From NCBI GenBank assembly GCA_027488265.1, contig JAIYCA010000321.1:1-12018 (forward strand): a stretch of 12,018 nt of DNA, given 5' to 3'. Below, in pieces: positions 11,923 through 12,018 of the stretch. The DNA is from Planctomycetaceae bacterium (GTDB taxonomy: Bacteria > Planctomycetota > Phycisphaerae > Phycisphaerales > SM1A02). Position 1 is the stretch's first letter; the number at the start of each line of letters is the position of its first letter. The translations under genes and the position numbers were made by a program. The notes beneath the pieces are model-generated. The model did no database searches. It saw only the letters and a list, made by a program, of their open reading frames with translations, and was not told the origin of the DNA.

Positions 11923-12018
11923 TCAGTTCGTGGGCAGGTAGTCCGCGGCTTCGACGAGCTTGAAGCCGGGCATCTGCTTCACGAGATGGCGCAGCCAGTA
12001 GCTGTGGCCAGCGCCGTA
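11923..12018 (-). CDS. C-terminal end of a DUF5694/TraB-like protein
   Basis: This frame enters from the window edge and ends with TGA at 11923-11925; 31 residues are visible. YGAGHSYWLRHLVKQMPGFK then LVEAADYLPTN resembles the end of DUF5694 and TraB/PrgY-like proteins, in which a GxGH motif precedes a helix and a final PG-x-x-LV-x-x-x-x-YL segment. His5 of the visible part would be the conserved histidine of that motif. DUF5694 proteins are mostly uncharacterised. The assignment rests on a short piece. The terminator at 11827-11860 confirms that a real minus-strand gene ends here. Confidence 0.6.
   Translation of the reverse strand, partial: YGAGHSYWLRHLVKQMPGFKLVEAADYLPTN

Noticed and set aside
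1..12018. CRISPR array
   Set aside because: The tandem repeats have 10-15-bp units without spacers; no regularly spaced 25-40-bp repeats with unique spacers and no cas genes were seen.

Overview
The window looks like chromosomal DNA from a GC-rich planctomycete, most likely class Phycisphaerae. The evidence is a secreted protein ending in a dockerin-like pair of calcium loops (DFNCDGRVDSADLS and DLNADGVVNAPDLS, each followed by an xxW motif), a PEP-CTERM-type tail in the PAPG variant (VPAPGALALLGVAGLVG then RRRR), and a DUF6288-like secreted toroid protein. The species cannot be named from this sequence alone.

Layout. 1-465 (minus) is the N-terminal part of a Tat-exported FAD-linked oxidase of the cholesterol-oxidase (VAO) type, cut by the window edge. 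857-1252 (minus) is a small probable lipoprotein and 1416-2111 (minus) a LuxR-type DNA-binding regulator. A divergent intergenic region carries six in-phase 10-bp repeats. 2442-3902 (plus) encodes a secreted seven-repeat HAF-type propeller with an Ig-like segment and a dockerin-like tail; a 14-bp repeat array and a strong terminator follow it. A run of plus-strand genes comes next: DinB-like protein and HxlR regulator (overlapping ATGA, with a 21-bp palindrome over the promoter), a GNAT acetyltransferase, a four-helix membrane protein and the DUF6288-like protein. A bidirectional hairpin separates these from a convergent PEP-CTERM protein (8238-8942, minus).

The right part is accessory in character. 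A HigB/HigA-like toxin-antitoxin operon (minus, 9654-10369) sits between two diverged direct copies of a ~300-bp non-coding element (9274-9575 and 10540-10856). Both copies keep an 86-bp core differing at 2 positions, and both keep hairpins whose substitutions fit minus-strand RNA. A 577-bp stretch without a recognisable gene follows, then a 67-aa membrane protein (plus) and the last 31 codons of a probable DUF5694/TraB-like protein (minus) with its own terminator.

Three patterns run across the window. (1) Short tandem repeats of 10-15 bp recur in the left 8.1 kb, mostly next to start or stop codons or in-frame inside secreted proteins. (2) Four genes have a TAnnnT hexamer ending exactly 6 nt before the preferred start codon, the geometry of leaderless transcripts. 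(3) The most unusual unit is the toxin-antitoxin operon bracketed by the duplicated element, which resembles one member of a cassette-like array. No complete new defence or metabolic system could be established.
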